The notes: generated by a model from the letters alone, not told the origin. Counted from the stretch's first letter, positions 7,798-16,152 are shown. The stretch is 64,000 bases of DNA from Salinibacterium amurskyense (GCF_002797685.1 NZ_PGFH01000002.1:124001-188000); one strand, 5' to 3'. Numbers and translations are program-made.

Positions 7798-8829
7798 ATG
7801 GCAGCGGAACCGGTAGCGGCACAACCAGCGACAGAAGCGCCAGCAACACATTCAAGCGCAGCGCAGCCCATCGCGGTAATCGCCGGAGCCAGCGGCTTCG
7901 TCGGGCCAGCGATCGCCGACGCCTTTCGCGAAGACGGCTACGACGTGCGGTTTATTGGCCGCAGCGCCGCCGTCACGTGGGACGACCCCGCAGCTATCGC
8001 CCGGCTCATCGATGGCTCGGCGATCGTCGTGAACCTCGCCGGCAAATCCGTGAACTGCCGCTACAACGACAAGAACCGCAACGAGATCCTGCGCTCGCGA
8101 GTGGAAACAACGCGGGCACTGCGCGAGGCGGTCGCCGCGGCATCCGCCCCGCCCGCCATCTGGATGAACGCCTCAACCGCCACGATCTACCGTCACTCGA
8201 CTGACCGCCCCAACAGCGACGACAACGGCGAACTCGGCAAAGGGTTTTCGGTGGATGTTGCCCGCAACTGGGAGAACGAATTCTTCGAAGGCGACCTGCC
8301 GCACACGCGCCGCGTTGCCCTCCGCATGGCGATCGTGCTCGGTGATGGCCCGGCCACAAACCTGTTGCTCCGGCTTGCGCGGATCGGACTCGGCGGCCCC
8401 CAAATCGACGGTTGGTGGTTCGGCCACAACCGTTACCGCGGCATCGGCCCGACACCTACCGGCAGCGGCCGCGCCGAAGGTCATAAGACCGGCGGGCGCC
8501 AAAAGTTCAGCTGGATTCACCTCGACGATGTGGTCAGCGCGATCCGATTCCTGCGCGACACCGACACGATTGCCGGGCCCGTCAACCTCGCGAGCCCCCA
8601 CCCCTCCGACAACCGCACGCTCATGGGCATCCTGCGTAAAGCGGTCGGTGCACCGTTTGGCTTGCCTGCCTGGCGATGGATGCTCGAGCCTGCCATGGGG
8701 GTGCTCGGAACCGAACCCGAACTCATCCTCAAGAGCCGCTGGGTCGTGCCCGGAACTCTCACCGAGGCGGGCTTCACGTTCGAGCATCCGGATCTCGCGG
8801 ACGCCATCGCAGACATCTCCGGCCGCTAG
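7798..8829 (+). CDS. TIGR01777-family NAD(P)-binding epimerase/reductase, 343 aa
   Basis: Short-chain extended (SDR) protein of the TIGR01777/YfcH type. After an Ala-rich leader of about 25 residues comes the nucleotide loop VIAGASGFVGPAIADAF, the SAIVVNLAGKSVNCRY segment and the family's C-terminal part (WRWMLEPAMGVLGTEPELILKSRWVVP, the DUF1731 region). Substrates of the family are poorly known; some members are linked to cell division or sugar nucleotide metabolism. The insert around GHNRYRGIGPTPTGSGRAEG is longer and more basic than usual. The gene stands alone. The ATG is preceded by a GGGGG run acting as a weak Shine-Dalgarno. Confidence 0.85.
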   Translation: MAAEPVAAQPATEAPATHSSAAQPIAVIAGASGFVGPAIADAFREDGYDVRFIGRSAAVTWDDPAAIARLIDGSAIVVNLAGKSVNCRYNDKNRNEILRSRVETTRALREAVAAASAPPAIWMNASTATIYRHSTDRPNSDDNGELGKGFSVDVARNWENEFFEGDLPHTRRVALRMAIVLGDGPATNLLLRLARIGLGGPQIDGWWFGHNRYRGIGPTPTGSGRAEGHKTGGRQKFSWIHLDDVVSAIRFLRDTDTIAGPVNLASPHPSDNRTLMGILRKAVGAPFGLPAWRWMLEPAMGVLGTEPELILKSRWVVPGTLTEAGFTFEHPDLADAIADISGR

Positions 8830-8864
8830 CGCGTAGCCTTGCTGCTTCGCACGAGCACGGACGC

Positions 8865-8928
8865 TTAGTTGTTGAGCGTCTCAGCCGTCGAGTCTCTTAG
8901 TCGCTGAGCAGCTCAGTCATTGAGCGGC
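8865..8928. repeat. 16-bp degenerate tandem repeat, four units, running into a stop codon
   Basis: Four consecutive 16-base units (8865-8880, 8881-8896, 8897-8912, 8913-8928) share the consensus TYAGTCGYTGAGCGKC. The last unit contains the stop codon and final codons of the minus-strand GNAT gene, so the array has grown from, or into, a gene 3' end. Confidence 0.8.
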
Positions 8929-9623
8929 ACAACATCCCACTGCCCGAACAGGGTGAAGCCAGCAGCGAGCGCCACCGCCGACGACCCATCGTTGCCGAGC
9001 TGGCAGCGGTATTGCGGTTCGTAGCCGTCCGCGAGAGCACGTGCGCTGATGGCGCGCACGGTCTGGGTCGCGAATCCCTGACCTCGGTACTCGGGCAAGG
9101 TGATGATGCCGAGATCGGCCAGCTGCGAGCCGCGCCACGGGTACATGCTCGAAGCGGCGACGAGCCGATCATCCGCGAAGGTTCCGTACACAAGCCAGTG
9201 ATCAAGTTCCACAAACGCTTCGTCGAGCTCGTTCTCGGGGATCGCCGCCGTGAACTGTTCAAACGCTGCGGCATCCGCCTCGGTCAGCGGACGTGTTGAC
9301 TCCGGGGTGACCTCGGCGCGCAGCGACTCTTGGGCATGCCGCGGGAGGTAGAAAAGTCGATCGGTGCCATTGAGCGCGACGCCGGCGGCGTCAAGTTCGG
9401 AGCGCAGCTGGTCGCTCGTAATCCGTTGCCCGTCGGTGAAATCAAGACGCTCGGCAAATGACGTCACGAGGCTCACGATGCTCGGCCCCACTGCAACATC
9501 GAGCAGAGTAACGGCGGTGTTTGTGGGCAGCGAATCAGCGACCCGCACCACGTACAGGGCGTCGAAAGCGGGCTCGCGTTCGTACGACGGCAACCAGTAG
9601 TCGAACACAATCGGTGAATACAT
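8913..9623 (-). CDS. GNAT-family N-acetyltransferase, 236 aa
   Basis: Two-part acetyltransferase. The N-terminal 110 residues are a variable domain (FYLPRHAQESLRAE). The C-terminal 120 form a GNAT fold with the acetyl-CoA loop LGIITLPEYRGQGFATQTVRA, then YRCQLGNDGSSAVALAAGF, typical of the FR47-like branch. ATG at 9623 is preceded by GAGAGG. The substrate is unknown. The 3' end lies inside a 16-bp tandem repeat, so the last few residues may vary between strains. Confidence 0.85.
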   Translation of the reverse strand: MYSPIVFDYWLPSYEREPAFDALYVVRVADSLPTNTAVTLLDVAVGPSIVSLVTSFAERLDFTDGQRITSDQLRSELDAAGVALNGTDRLFYLPRHAQESLRAEVTPESTRPLTEADAAAFEQFTAAIPENELDEAFVELDHWLVYGTFADDRLVAASSMYPWRGSQLADLGIITLPEYRGQGFATQTVRAISARALADGYEPQYRCQLGNDGSSAVALAAGFTLFGQWDVVPLND

Positions 9624-9709
9624 TCGAACCCTCTCGGATGCCGTAGCGAGACTGCAGCACTGCCCCAGTGGCAGAGTCGCAGACTAGCAAATGGCGCTCC
9701 GAACCGGTG

Positions 9710-10651
9710 CTACAGGCGAATCGCAGCGGGTTCGAGCAGCTCGACCCAACGAGCCTCGGGTCGCGCTGCGTCGGTGGCAGCCTCAACGGGAGTGAGCGCA
9801 TCCGCGCCGATGAGGGCGCCGAGATCGAGCCCGGTGACCTCGGCGATATCCGCAATGGGAACTTGGAAGGTGCGGAAGGGGCCGAGCGGCGGGGGAGCGT
9901 CGTTGGCGAGAGCCAGGGCACGGGCCTCATCGAGGTCGATGTCGGAGAGTTGCGGTCGTTGGTCGAGGAGGAACCCGGCGGCTCGAAGCTCAATACGGGC
10001 GTCAGTAGCTTCGTCAGCGTCATCAGCTTGGCCAGTGTCGCTCGCCGTTGTCCACGCCGCGATCTTCCAGAACAGTTGCGGGATGCCGACGCCCCGATAG
10101 AGCGGATCGTCGTCCCCCAGCACGGGTGCTGTGAAGACGCTGATGCGGTTCCGGTTCGCTCGCGCGTACTCCAGCACGTGATCTTCGAGCCCCAACCACA
10201 GTTCCTTCGATTGGTTGAATCCAGCGGCCTGAGGTGCAGCGTTTGTAAAGGCAAAGGTGTCGTAGTTGGCGCGAGCCGCCGTTGCCCCATCGCCCCACAC
10301 CGGGTCGCGGCGGCGCACGAGGTGCCCGCGATCAAGGTCGTTGCGGGCGTAGACGGCTTCGCCGGTTTGTTCGTGTTCCGGGATGCGCGGATCAAGGTGC
10401 CAGTCATTGCCCCGACCAACGTTCACCAGCTGGGCACCATCGATGTTCACGCCGGTTGCGGTAGCGAGCCCGCGTGACGGATTCAAGCTCACCGAGAAGT
10501 GGGTGTACGCGAGTTCGCGATTCGCTACAGCGGGCGCGGCGGCCGTCGCAGCCGCAGCCGCAAGCGAAGGGAACGGAACAGCTACGCCTAGGAAGTCTGA
10601 GTCGTAGCCGTCAGTGTCATACCCGTCAGTGTCGAACGCTGCGTCATCCAT
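9710..10651 (-). CDS. DNA/RNA non-specific endonuclease, 313 aa
   Basis: Nuclease of the NucA/Serratia beta-beta-alpha-metal family. The catalytic DRGH motif is visible in RNDLDRGHLVRRRDPVWG, followed by the Asn-containing helix FAFTNAAPQAAGFNQ and LEDHVLEYAR. It would cleave DNA and RNA with a divalent metal. There is no secretion signal: the N-terminus is acidic (TDGYDTDGYDSDFLG), unlike exported family members. The ATG at 10651 avoids overlap with the upstream cyclase gene (37-base gap) but has no good Shine-Dalgarno, so the start is uncertain. It is last in a run of five minus-strand genes and may be read through from them. Confidence 0.85.
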   Translation of the reverse strand: MDDAAFDTDGYDTDGYDSDFLGVAVPFPSLAAAAATAAAPAVANRELAYTHFSVSLNPSRGLATATGVNIDGAQLVNVGRGNDWHLDPRIPEHEQTGEAVYARNDLDRGHLVRRRDPVWGDGATAARANYDTFAFTNAAPQAAGFNQSKELWLGLEDHVLEYARANRNRISVFTAPVLGDDDPLYRGVGIPQLFWKIAAWTTASDTGQADDADEATDARIELRAAGFLLDQRPQLSDIDLDEARALALANDAPPPLGPFRTFQVPIADIAEVTGLDLGALIGADALTPVEAATDAARPEARWVELLEPAAIRL

Positions 10652-10688
10652 GTGGGTAGTGAAGCAGTCGCGCCTGACAATTGAGGCG

Positions 10689-11327
10689 CTAGTCGTCGAG
10701 AACGACCGCGCGCACGGGGGCACCATCGGCATCGATCGCCAACGGGAAGAAGCCAATGCGCACTCGCTCAGGCAGCCCTTCAAGCCCAGTGATGTTCTCG
10801 ACGATCAGGCCGTCGTCTCCCAAGACAATTTCGTGAACAGGAAAATCGGTGGAGCCTTCGCCAGTGGGGTCGGGGCTGAGAGTGTCGACGGCGAGCAATC
10901 GCATGCCACGACTCCAGAGCTCGGCCGCGGCATCCGGAGCTAGTGAAGGATGGTTCAAGGCTTCGTCGGAGCCGAAGTGCTGCGCCCAACCGGTGTTGAT
11001 GATGACGATCGCGGGCACGGCGGCGGGAATCTCGCCCAATGCTTCCGTGATCTCGGCGAGGCCATAGTTCGCGTGAGCGCGTTGCTCGGCGAGGTGCACG
11101 ATAAGCGCATCGCCCACAAGTTCGTCGAGACTGATGGCTGCGGTCGTGCGGCCACCTGCGACGGTGTGCGAGGGGGCATCGAGGTGGGTGCCCGTGTGTG
11201 ATCCCAGGTGGAGCAGGCTGACGTCGACGCCATCCTGCTCCACGCTGAGTGCGCTTTCGATTGAGACCGCAGGGTCACCGGGGTAAACCTGCATTCCACT
11301 GGTGATGGGGTGGCTCAATTCGCGCAT
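10689..11327 (-). CDS. Cyclase-family protein (metal-dependent amidohydrolase, kynurenine formamidase-like), 212 aa
   Basis: Member of the Cyclase/KynB superfamily. The signature metal-binding motif HxGTHxDxPxH is present as HTGTHLDAPSH. The N-terminal ELSHPITSGMQVYPGDP is also characteristic. Relatives hydrolyse formamides, cyclic amides or carbamates with zinc. In this cluster (ureohydrolase, NTF2-like, NCS1 permease) it probably acts on a product or imported precursor of the same nitrogenous compound, which is inference. The ATG follows a CAGGAATCAGG site. It lies 34 bases after the permease gene. Confidence 0.85.
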   Translation of the reverse strand: MRELSHPITSGMQVYPGDPAVSIESALSVEQDGVDVSLLHLGSHTGTHLDAPSHTVAGGRTTAAISLDELVGDALIVHLAEQRAHANYGLAEITEALGEIPAAVPAIVIINTGWAQHFGSDEALNHPSLAPDAAAELWSRGMRLLAVDTLSPDPTGEGSTDFPVHEIVLGDDGLIVENITGLEGLPERVRIGFFPLAIDADGAPVRAVVLDD

Positions 11328-11361
11328 GGGGTACCTGATTCCTGGTGAGGCTTAGGCCGAG

Positions 11362-12768
11362 TTAGGCGACGGTGCTGGCGGCGGCATCCGCAGCATCGGC
11401 ATCCGTAGTGTCGGCAAGGTGCTGGCTGCGAACGGCTTCGTGACGCTTTCGTTCGGGAAGCATGACTGCAAGATAAAGCACGAAGGTGAGAACGAACGCG
11501 GGGATCGTGGCACCGATCGGCAGCGGCCACACGTAAGCCCAGACGTACGACATGACGGCACCGATGACCCAGATGGCGACAGCGAACCAGTTGATGCCGG
11601 CCTTGTACCAGTAGCGACCGCCGCGAGCTTCGAGGATGTCCTTTGTGTAGGCGCCGCGCTTCACGATGTAGTAATCGACAATCATGATCGCGAACACCGG
11701 AACGAAGAACGCACCGATGACGACAAGGAAGTCGGTGAACTGGTTGAGCAACTGCAGCCACGTTGAGCCGATGATCGAGATGCCACCCAGGATGAGCGCG
11801 GTCGGCAAGAATTTCGCCTTGCTGTTGACCTTGGCGTTGACGACCGAAGTCACCATTCCGTAGACGACCATCGTGTTCGTGGCCATCACCGAGAGGAAGA
11901 TGATGATTGCGAGCGGTGCACCGAAGGCGCCGACAATCGTGGTGGGGTCGAACGCGGCCGCTTCGTCGCCCTTGAGGACCACGTAGACGAAAGCGGTGAG
12001 ACCAAGCGTCATCGCGACAACGGTCGAGACGGTGTAGCCGATGCCCGAGCCGATCACGCCAGCCTTGGTGGTGCGAGCGAAACGGTTGAAGTCGGCCGAC
12101 AGCACCGTCCACGAGATGGCGGTGGCGATCACGATATCGAGCACAATGATCGGCGTGAAGCCGAGGCTCTCGTCGGGGGCGACGGCCTGGAAGTCATTGA
12201 GGTCGAATGCGGTGAACGCGGTAATGAAGACCCACGCGATGATGCCGAGGATGAGCACAGCGAACCACGGCTCAATCTTGGAGATGCCTTCGTGGCCCAG
12301 GATCGCGAGGATCACGACGATGCTTTGGCAGAGCACGGAGAACAGGATGGGGTTCGAGTACCCCGTCGCGTTCTCCACCAAGAAGTTGACGGTGACGCCT
12401 GCCAGCATCGCCTGAACCCAGCTCCAACCCATAAGCACGATCACGTTGGCGGTGACGGGTAGCAGGCTGCCGCGCGTTCCGAACGCGCCGCGAGTAATGG
12501 CCATGGTCGGTAGCCCGGTGCGAGTTCCGATAGCGCCGATGGCGGTGAGCACGATGGCTCCGCCGAGGGTTCCCAGCACGATCATGAGGAACGCGGTCGC
12601 GAAGTCGACGCCAGGAACGAAGAGAGTTCCCGTGAGCAGCGTCGTGACGACGAGGTTGGCTGCGAGCCAGATCATTCCGATACGCAGCAGTGAGTAGGTG
12701 CCCTTGACGGGCTTGCCGCCATCGGACTGATCTTGGGTGTGTTTGCTTAGACGGGAATAGAGCGACAT
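11362..12768 (-). CDS. NCS1-family cytosine/purine permease-like transporter, 468 aa
   Basis: Integral membrane transporter of the nucleobase-cation-symport-1 family (CodB-like). About twelve hydrophobic segments are visible. Family-typical stretches include GALGGAIVLTAIGAIGTRTG-type loops in the first third, AFGTRGSLLPVTANV, and MGWSWVQAMLAG near helix 3. Known substrates are cytosine, purines, allantoin, hydantoins or thiamine precursors; neighbours suggest a guanidino or amide compound here. ATG has an excellent GAGGAGA site. It is the third gene of the cluster led by the ureohydrolase. Confidence 0.88.
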   Translation of the reverse strand: MSLYSRLSKHTQDQSDGGKPVKGTYSLLRIGMIWLAANLVVTTLLTGTLFVPGVDFATAFLMIVLGTLGGAIVLTAIGAIGTRTGLPTMAITRGAFGTRGSLLPVTANVIVLMGWSWVQAMLAGVTVNFLVENATGYSNPILFSVLCQSIVVILAILGHEGISKIEPWFAVLILGIIAWVFITAFTAFDLNDFQAVAPDESLGFTPIIVLDIVIATAISWTVLSADFNRFARTTKAGVIGSGIGYTVSTVVAMTLGLTAFVYVVLKGDEAAAFDPTTIVGAFGAPLAIIIFLSVMATNTMVVYGMVTSVVNAKVNSKAKFLPTALILGGISIIGSTWLQLLNQFTDFLVVIGAFFVPVFAIMIVDYYIVKRGAYTKDILEARGGRYWYKAGINWFAVAIWVIGAVMSYVWAYVWPLPIGATIPAFVLTFVLYLAVMLPERKRHEAVRSQHLADTTDADAADAAASTVA

Positions 12769-12825
12769 TGCTGCAGTCTCCTCAGTAGGGTGCGGTTTGG
12801 GGTGAGTGATCGGGTAGTGAGTGAG

Positions 12826-13245
12826 CTATTCCGCGGCAGAGGCGGCGTCGTCGGGCACGGGCGACAAGTGCTCGTGCACGGCCACTAGCTGGTCGTTGTC
12901 GAGGCGGAACACGATGGTTTCGCGCTCGCGGTACGCATCTTCGCCATCGCCGGTGTCGACGCGAGTGAAAACGTTGTGGCTGAAGACAGCGCCGCCGGGG
13001 AACGACTGCACTGCGGCATCCGATGACTCGCACTCGAGTACTTTCCAGCCGCCCTCAACCCAGCTGGCCCACAGGCGCTCGTATTCGGCGCGGTCGTTCA
13101 GGCGAGCGGGTTCGGTGTGAAAGATGAAGGTCGCTTCGGGCGCGAAGCCGCGAAAATAGCGGTCGCCGTCGGTGGCTGCAAAGGCATCGACGATGGCGGA
13201 TGCTGCGCTGAGCACGTCATCCTCGTGCGGTGTTGTCGTGCTCAT
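12826..13245 (-). CDS. NTF2-like (SnoaL/DUF4440) protein, 139 aa
   Basis: Small alpha-plus-beta barrel protein of the NTF2-like superfamily. A first helix (SAASAIVDAFAATDGDRYFRGF) is followed by PEATFIFHTEPARLNDRAEYERLWASW and the strands AVFSHNVFTRVD and RETIVFRLDNDQLVAVHEHLS. Proteins of this fold act as small-molecule isomerases, hydrolases or binding modules; the closing HEHLS pattern is typical of DUF4440/SnoaL-like members. It starts 11 bases after the ureohydrolase stop with an AGAGGAG site, so co-translation is expected. It may assist turnover of the compound handled by the cluster. Confidence 0.75.
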   Translation of the reverse strand: MSTTTPHEDDVLSAASAIVDAFAATDGDRYFRGFAPEATFIFHTEPARLNDRAEYERLWASWVEGGWKVLECESSDAAVQSFPGGAVFSHNVFTRVDTGDGEDAYRERETIVFRLDNDQLVAVHEHLSPVPDDAASAAE

Positions 13246-13256
13246 GGTGTGCTCCT

Positions 13257-14231
13257 CTAGCTCTCGGGCTGTTCGGTCGAGTTCTTGGTATCGCGGGGAG
13301 CCATCGCGCTCAGCAGTTCGTAGGCGACGTGGCTCGCGGCCACGGCCGTGAGTTGCGCGTGGTCGTAGGCGGGGGCGACTTCGACAACGTCGGCGCCCAC
13401 AATGTTCTTGTCGGCGAGGGCGCGAAGAATGCGCAGCAATTCGCGGCTTGTGAGTCCGCCGGCTTCGGGGGTTCCGGTGCCGGGCGCGTGGGCTGGGTCG
13501 AGCACGTCGATGTCAATGGAGATGTAGAGCGGCTTGTCGCCGATGCGCTCGCGGATGCGTTCGATCGCGACGGCTACTCCGTCTTCTTCGATGTTCTCGC
13601 TCGTGACGACCGCGAAGCCGAGGCGGCTGTCGTCGGTGAGGTCTTCGGCGCTGTAGAGCGGGCCGCGGGTGCCGACGTGCATGCTCGCGGTCAGGTCGAT
13701 GAGACCTTCTTCGGATGCGCGGCGGAACGGTGTGCCGTGAGTGACCGGCGCCCCGAAGTAGGTGTCCCACGTGTCAAGGTGAGCGTCGAAGTGGAGCACG
13801 GCGACGGGGCCGTGCTTCTTGGTGACGGCACGCAAGAGGGGCAGTGCGATGGTGTGGTCGCCCCCGATCGTGAGGATGCGGTCAGCGCGGGTTGCGAGGT
13901 CGAGGGCAGCCGCCTCGATTTCGAGGATGGCGTCGTCGATGCTGAAGGGGTTCGCGGCAATGTCGCCGGCATCCGACACTTGCTGAGCGGCGAAGGGCGA
14001 GACATCTTGCGCGGGGTTGTAGGGGCGCAGCAGTCGTGATGCTTCACGCACGTGGGCCGGGCCGAAGCGGGCGCCGGGGCGGTAGCTCACTCCGCTATCG
14101 AAAGGGATTCCGACGATCGCGATGTCGGTGTGTTCAACATCTTCGATGCGCGGCAGACGAGCGAATGTGGCGATACCGGCAAAGCGAGGGACAATACTTG
14201 CATCGACCGGGCCAACAATAGGTTTCGTCAT
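13257..14231 (-). CDS. Agmatinase-family ureohydrolase, 324 aa
   Basis: Binuclear manganese ureohydrolase (agmatinase/arginase/guanidinobutyrase superfamily) releasing urea from a guanidino compound. All metal-binding motifs are intact: GGDHT at 123-127, HFDAHLDT at 147-154, and [17 protein letters not shown] ending near 256. The last pattern is characteristic of agmatinase and guanidinobutyrase/guanidinopropionase rather than arginase. True agmatine would give putrescine, but pairing with an NCS1 permease and a cyclase-family hydrolase makes another guanidino substrate plausible. It is first in its operon, divergent from an XRE-cupin regulator, with three AGTAAAC repeats just upstream. Only a weak GAAAG precedes the ATG. 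Confidence 0.92.
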   Translation of the reverse strand: MTKPIVGPVDASIVPRFAGIATFARLPRIEDVEHTDIAIVGIPFDSGVSYRPGARFGPAHVREASRLLRPYNPAQDVSPFAAQQVSDAGDIAANPFSIDDAILEIEAAALDLATRADRILTIGGDHTIALPLLRAVTKKHGPVAVLHFDAHLDTWDTYFGAPVTHGTPFRRASEEGLIDLTASMHVGTRGPLYSAEDLTDDSRLGFAVVTSENIEEDGVAVAIERIRERIGDKPLYISIDIDVLDPAHAPGTGTPEAGGLTSRELLRILRALADKNIVGADVVEVAPAYDHAQLTAVAASHVAYELLSAMAPRDTKNSTEQPES

Positions 14232-14276
14232 AGTAAACTTTCGATAATCAGCAGTAAACGTGAACTCACAGTAAAC
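14232..14276. promoter_or_regulatory. Three AGTAAAC repeats between ureohydrolase operon and XRE-cupin regulator
   Basis: The heptamer AGTAAAC occurs at 14232-14238, 14253-14259 and 14270-14276 in the 90-base divergent intergenic region, with spacings of 21 and 17 bases. Position and repetition suggest a binding site for the adjacent XRE-cupin protein. No classical promoter could be fixed with confidence. Confidence 0.45.
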
Positions 14277-14321
14277 CCCGAGGTGCGCGTCGTCAACCCT
14301 GATCAGTGATGGAGTAGAGCC

Positions 14322-14903
14322 ATGAGACCGTTGTCGCCCTCACCCAGTGCCGAAGCGCTCGCCATCGGAGCGCGCATCCGCAGTGCCCGCAAAGCGCAAG
14401 GCTTCACTCTCGAGCAGATCGCCACTTCTGCGGGGCTAACTAAGGGTTTTTTGAGCCGCCTCGAGCGCGACGAGACCTCGCCCAGCGTCGCCACTCTCGT
14501 GCAGCTCTGCCAAGTTCTGTCGCTCGAAATCGGGTCACTTTTCGCTGAGCCTGAAGCGGTAAAAATTTCTTTAGCGGATGCCCCACACATCAATCTCGGC
14601 GGCCAAGGAGTGGATGAGCGGCTCATCTCGCCGCGCAACGAATCTCGTGTTCAAGTCATTCGCACCCACATGCAGCCCGGTGCCAACGGTGGCGATGCCT
14701 TCTACACAATCAGTTGCGAAGTAGAAGTGCTGCACGTGATCTCAGGTGCCGTCACCGCGCGTTTCGTGGATCGAGAGATTCCCCTCGCCGCGGGTGACTC
14801 GCTCACGTTCCCCGGCCGCGAACCTCACAACTGGGAAGCGGATGCCGAACTCGGCGCCGAAGTGATCTGGACAATCGTGCCGGCAACCTGGCGCGGGGAG
14901 TAG
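14322..14903 (+). CDS. XRE-family regulator with C-terminal cupin domain, 193 aa
   Basis: Two-domain regulator. The XRE helix-turn-helix at about residues 12-66 ([40 protein letters not shown]) is followed by a cupin-2 beta-barrel at about 105-185 ([38 protein letters not shown]). This architecture is that of PuuR and related sensors of polyamines and other nitrogen compounds, where the cupin binds the effector. It is divergent from the ureohydrolase operon and most likely represses it. The AGTAAAC repeats in the shared promoter region are the candidate operator. Confidence 0.9.
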   Translation: MRPLSPSPSAEALAIGARIRSARKAQGFTLEQIATSAGLTKGFLSRLERDETSPSVATLVQLCQVLSLEIGSLFAEPEAVKISLADAPHINLGGQGVDERLISPRNESRVQVIRTHMQPGANGGDAFYTISCEVEVLHVISGAVTARFVDREIPLAAGDSLTFPGREPHNWEADAELGAEVIWTIVPATWRGE

Positions 14904-14922
14904 TCGCGCAGGCTCTGTGGCG

Positions 14923-14986
14923 TTGAACGGCTGAAGCTCTGAAGCTCTGGAGCTCTGGAGCTCTGAAGCGCTGAACCGCTGACTCG
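14923..14986. repeat. 8-bp degenerate tandem repeat, eight units
   Basis: Eight consecutive octamers from 14923 to 14986 vary around CTGAAGCT: two perfect copies at 14931-14946, two of CTGGAGCT at 14947-14962, then CTGAAGCG, CTGAACCG and CTGACTCG, with a divergent TTGAACGG first. The array starts 19 bases after the XRE-cupin stop codon and lies before the next gene. Confidence 0.85.
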
Positions 14987-15051
14987 CCGGTGAGCCCAGC
15001 CCTTTTGGGGGGCGCACGTGCTCTGGATGAGCATCACTAGCACAGCAATAA

Positions 15052-15897
15052 TTGAGTGTGACGTTTCCTTTTCTTTCGAGCCGCCTCAACACCGACGACC
15101 TGAGCAGTCTGGAGTGGAAGACGCTCTGGCAGTGCTCAATCAATCGCGCGGTGTTGCGGGAGAATGACGAGGGGCACTCCCTTTCTTTCGTCGATACCCC
15201 TTTGGGAACCGGCAACCACAGTGCCGCAATCAGGCTGATCGCAGAGGGCTTTCTTATAACATCCCCGGGCACGCCAACAGGACGGTTCGTGGATCAGCAC
15301 CTTCCTTTGGGAAAGATTCTCTCGCCGTCGCGCACCGGATGGCGCGCGCTCAGGTCGCCCGAAGCGGCGGCTTTCAAGCCCACGACTCGCACCGAACTGC
15401 AAGGGCTGAGAAACGATCTCGACAGGGAAGACCAAGACCTGCGGGCGCTGTGGCTGCTGCAACTCCGAGCGCCCGTCAGATTCACACCAGACGGGCTGTT
15501 AGAAGGAAGAGGGTGGTGGGGTGATGAGAGTAAATGTCGCGAAGGCATCGTCGCGCTGCTCGATAAAGGTTTCGCCGAGAAGCACGGTCAGGAACTCGTG
15601 ATTACCCCGAGTGGAGTGGATGCGCTCGCGCAACGTCCCCAACTCACGTCCGGGTTCGAAGCGCTCAGACGTGTGTACGCAGAGCACCACATCGATGTAG
15701 GAACGCCGGAACACTACGAACAGTTCAATGTCGCCAAGAATCAGGGACTCTACGTATGTAGTTGCGGCTGGTACACGATTTATGACGACCCGCTGTCCTA
15801 TCGTTGGGCAGGCGAATACCCTGCGGGAGCCCACCCCGCTCAGCTGTATGACCAGCAATACCTTGCCGTCACCCGCGAGGTCGAGGGCAAGGCCTAG
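15052..15897 (+). CDS. Uncharacterised protein with C-terminal cysteine pair, 281 aa
   Basis: No family is recognised. The frame is long and its composition is that of a cytoplasmic globular protein. A mid-region (FKPTTRTELQGLRNDLDREDQDLRALW) is helical and charged, then a winged-helix-like stretch (GIVALLDKGFAEKHGQELVITPSGVDAL) occurs around residues 160-205. The C-terminus contains YVCSCGWYTIYDDPLSYRW, with a CxC pair in a short aromatic-rich segment. There is no ATG: TTG 15052 or GTG 15058 are the first starts and neither has a good Shine-Dalgarno, so the beginning is uncertain. It is preceded by an 8-bp tandem array. It may be a recently acquired or poorly expressed gene. Confidence 0.5.
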   Translation: MSVTFPFLSSRLNTDDLSSLEWKTLWQCSINRAVLRENDEGHSLSFVDTPLGTGNHSAAIRLIAEGFLITSPGTPTGRFVDQHLPLGKILSPSRTGWRALRSPEAAAFKPTTRTELQGLRNDLDREDQDLRALWLLQLRAPVRFTPDGLLEGRGWWGDESKCREGIVALLDKGFAEKHGQELVITPSGVDALAQRPQLTSGFEALRRVYAEHHIDVGTPEHYEQFNVAKNQGLYVCSCGWYTIYDDPLSYRWAGEYPAGAHPAQLYDQQYLAVTREVEGKA

Positions 15898-15927
15898 CTG
15901 ACCTAGTGCGTGGCGGGTTGCTATCGC

Positions 15928-16101
15928 CTATTTCACTACGTGCTCGCGATCGGTGAAGAAAGTGTGCAGCGGCGCTTCGACATTGCCGTTCCAGAGTTCT
16001 TCGCGTCGTACAGCGCGACGAATCGTGCGGCGGATGACGCGCGGAAGTGTAGTTCGAAAGAACGGCAGATCGAGCCACACGAGGTCGTCGGGGGCCAGCA
16101 T
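15928..16101 (-). pseudogene. Remnant of a P-loop (adenylate kinase-like) AAA protein
   Basis: A 57-codon minus-strand frame encodes only the middle of a common actinobacterial P-loop kinase family: DDLVWLDLPFFRTTLPRVIRRTIRRAV, REELWNGNV, and LHTFFTDREHVV. In intact relatives these segments lie after an N-terminal Walker A loop and before a C-terminal WxxxxRxK helix. Both ends are missing here: an in-frame TAG sits three codons upstream of the ATG, and TAG follows directly after the DREHVV segment. Without a nucleotide-binding loop it cannot be a working kinase. It is best read as a deletion-decayed gene. Confidence 0.65.
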
Positions 16102-16152
16102 GGCATCAGTCTAGAGACGTGCGATCCGCAGGCGGAGCACGATTCTTGTGAA

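Noticed and set aside
8865-8928. CRISPR or attachment-site array
   Set aside because: Sixteen-base contiguous units without spacers; no integrase nearby.
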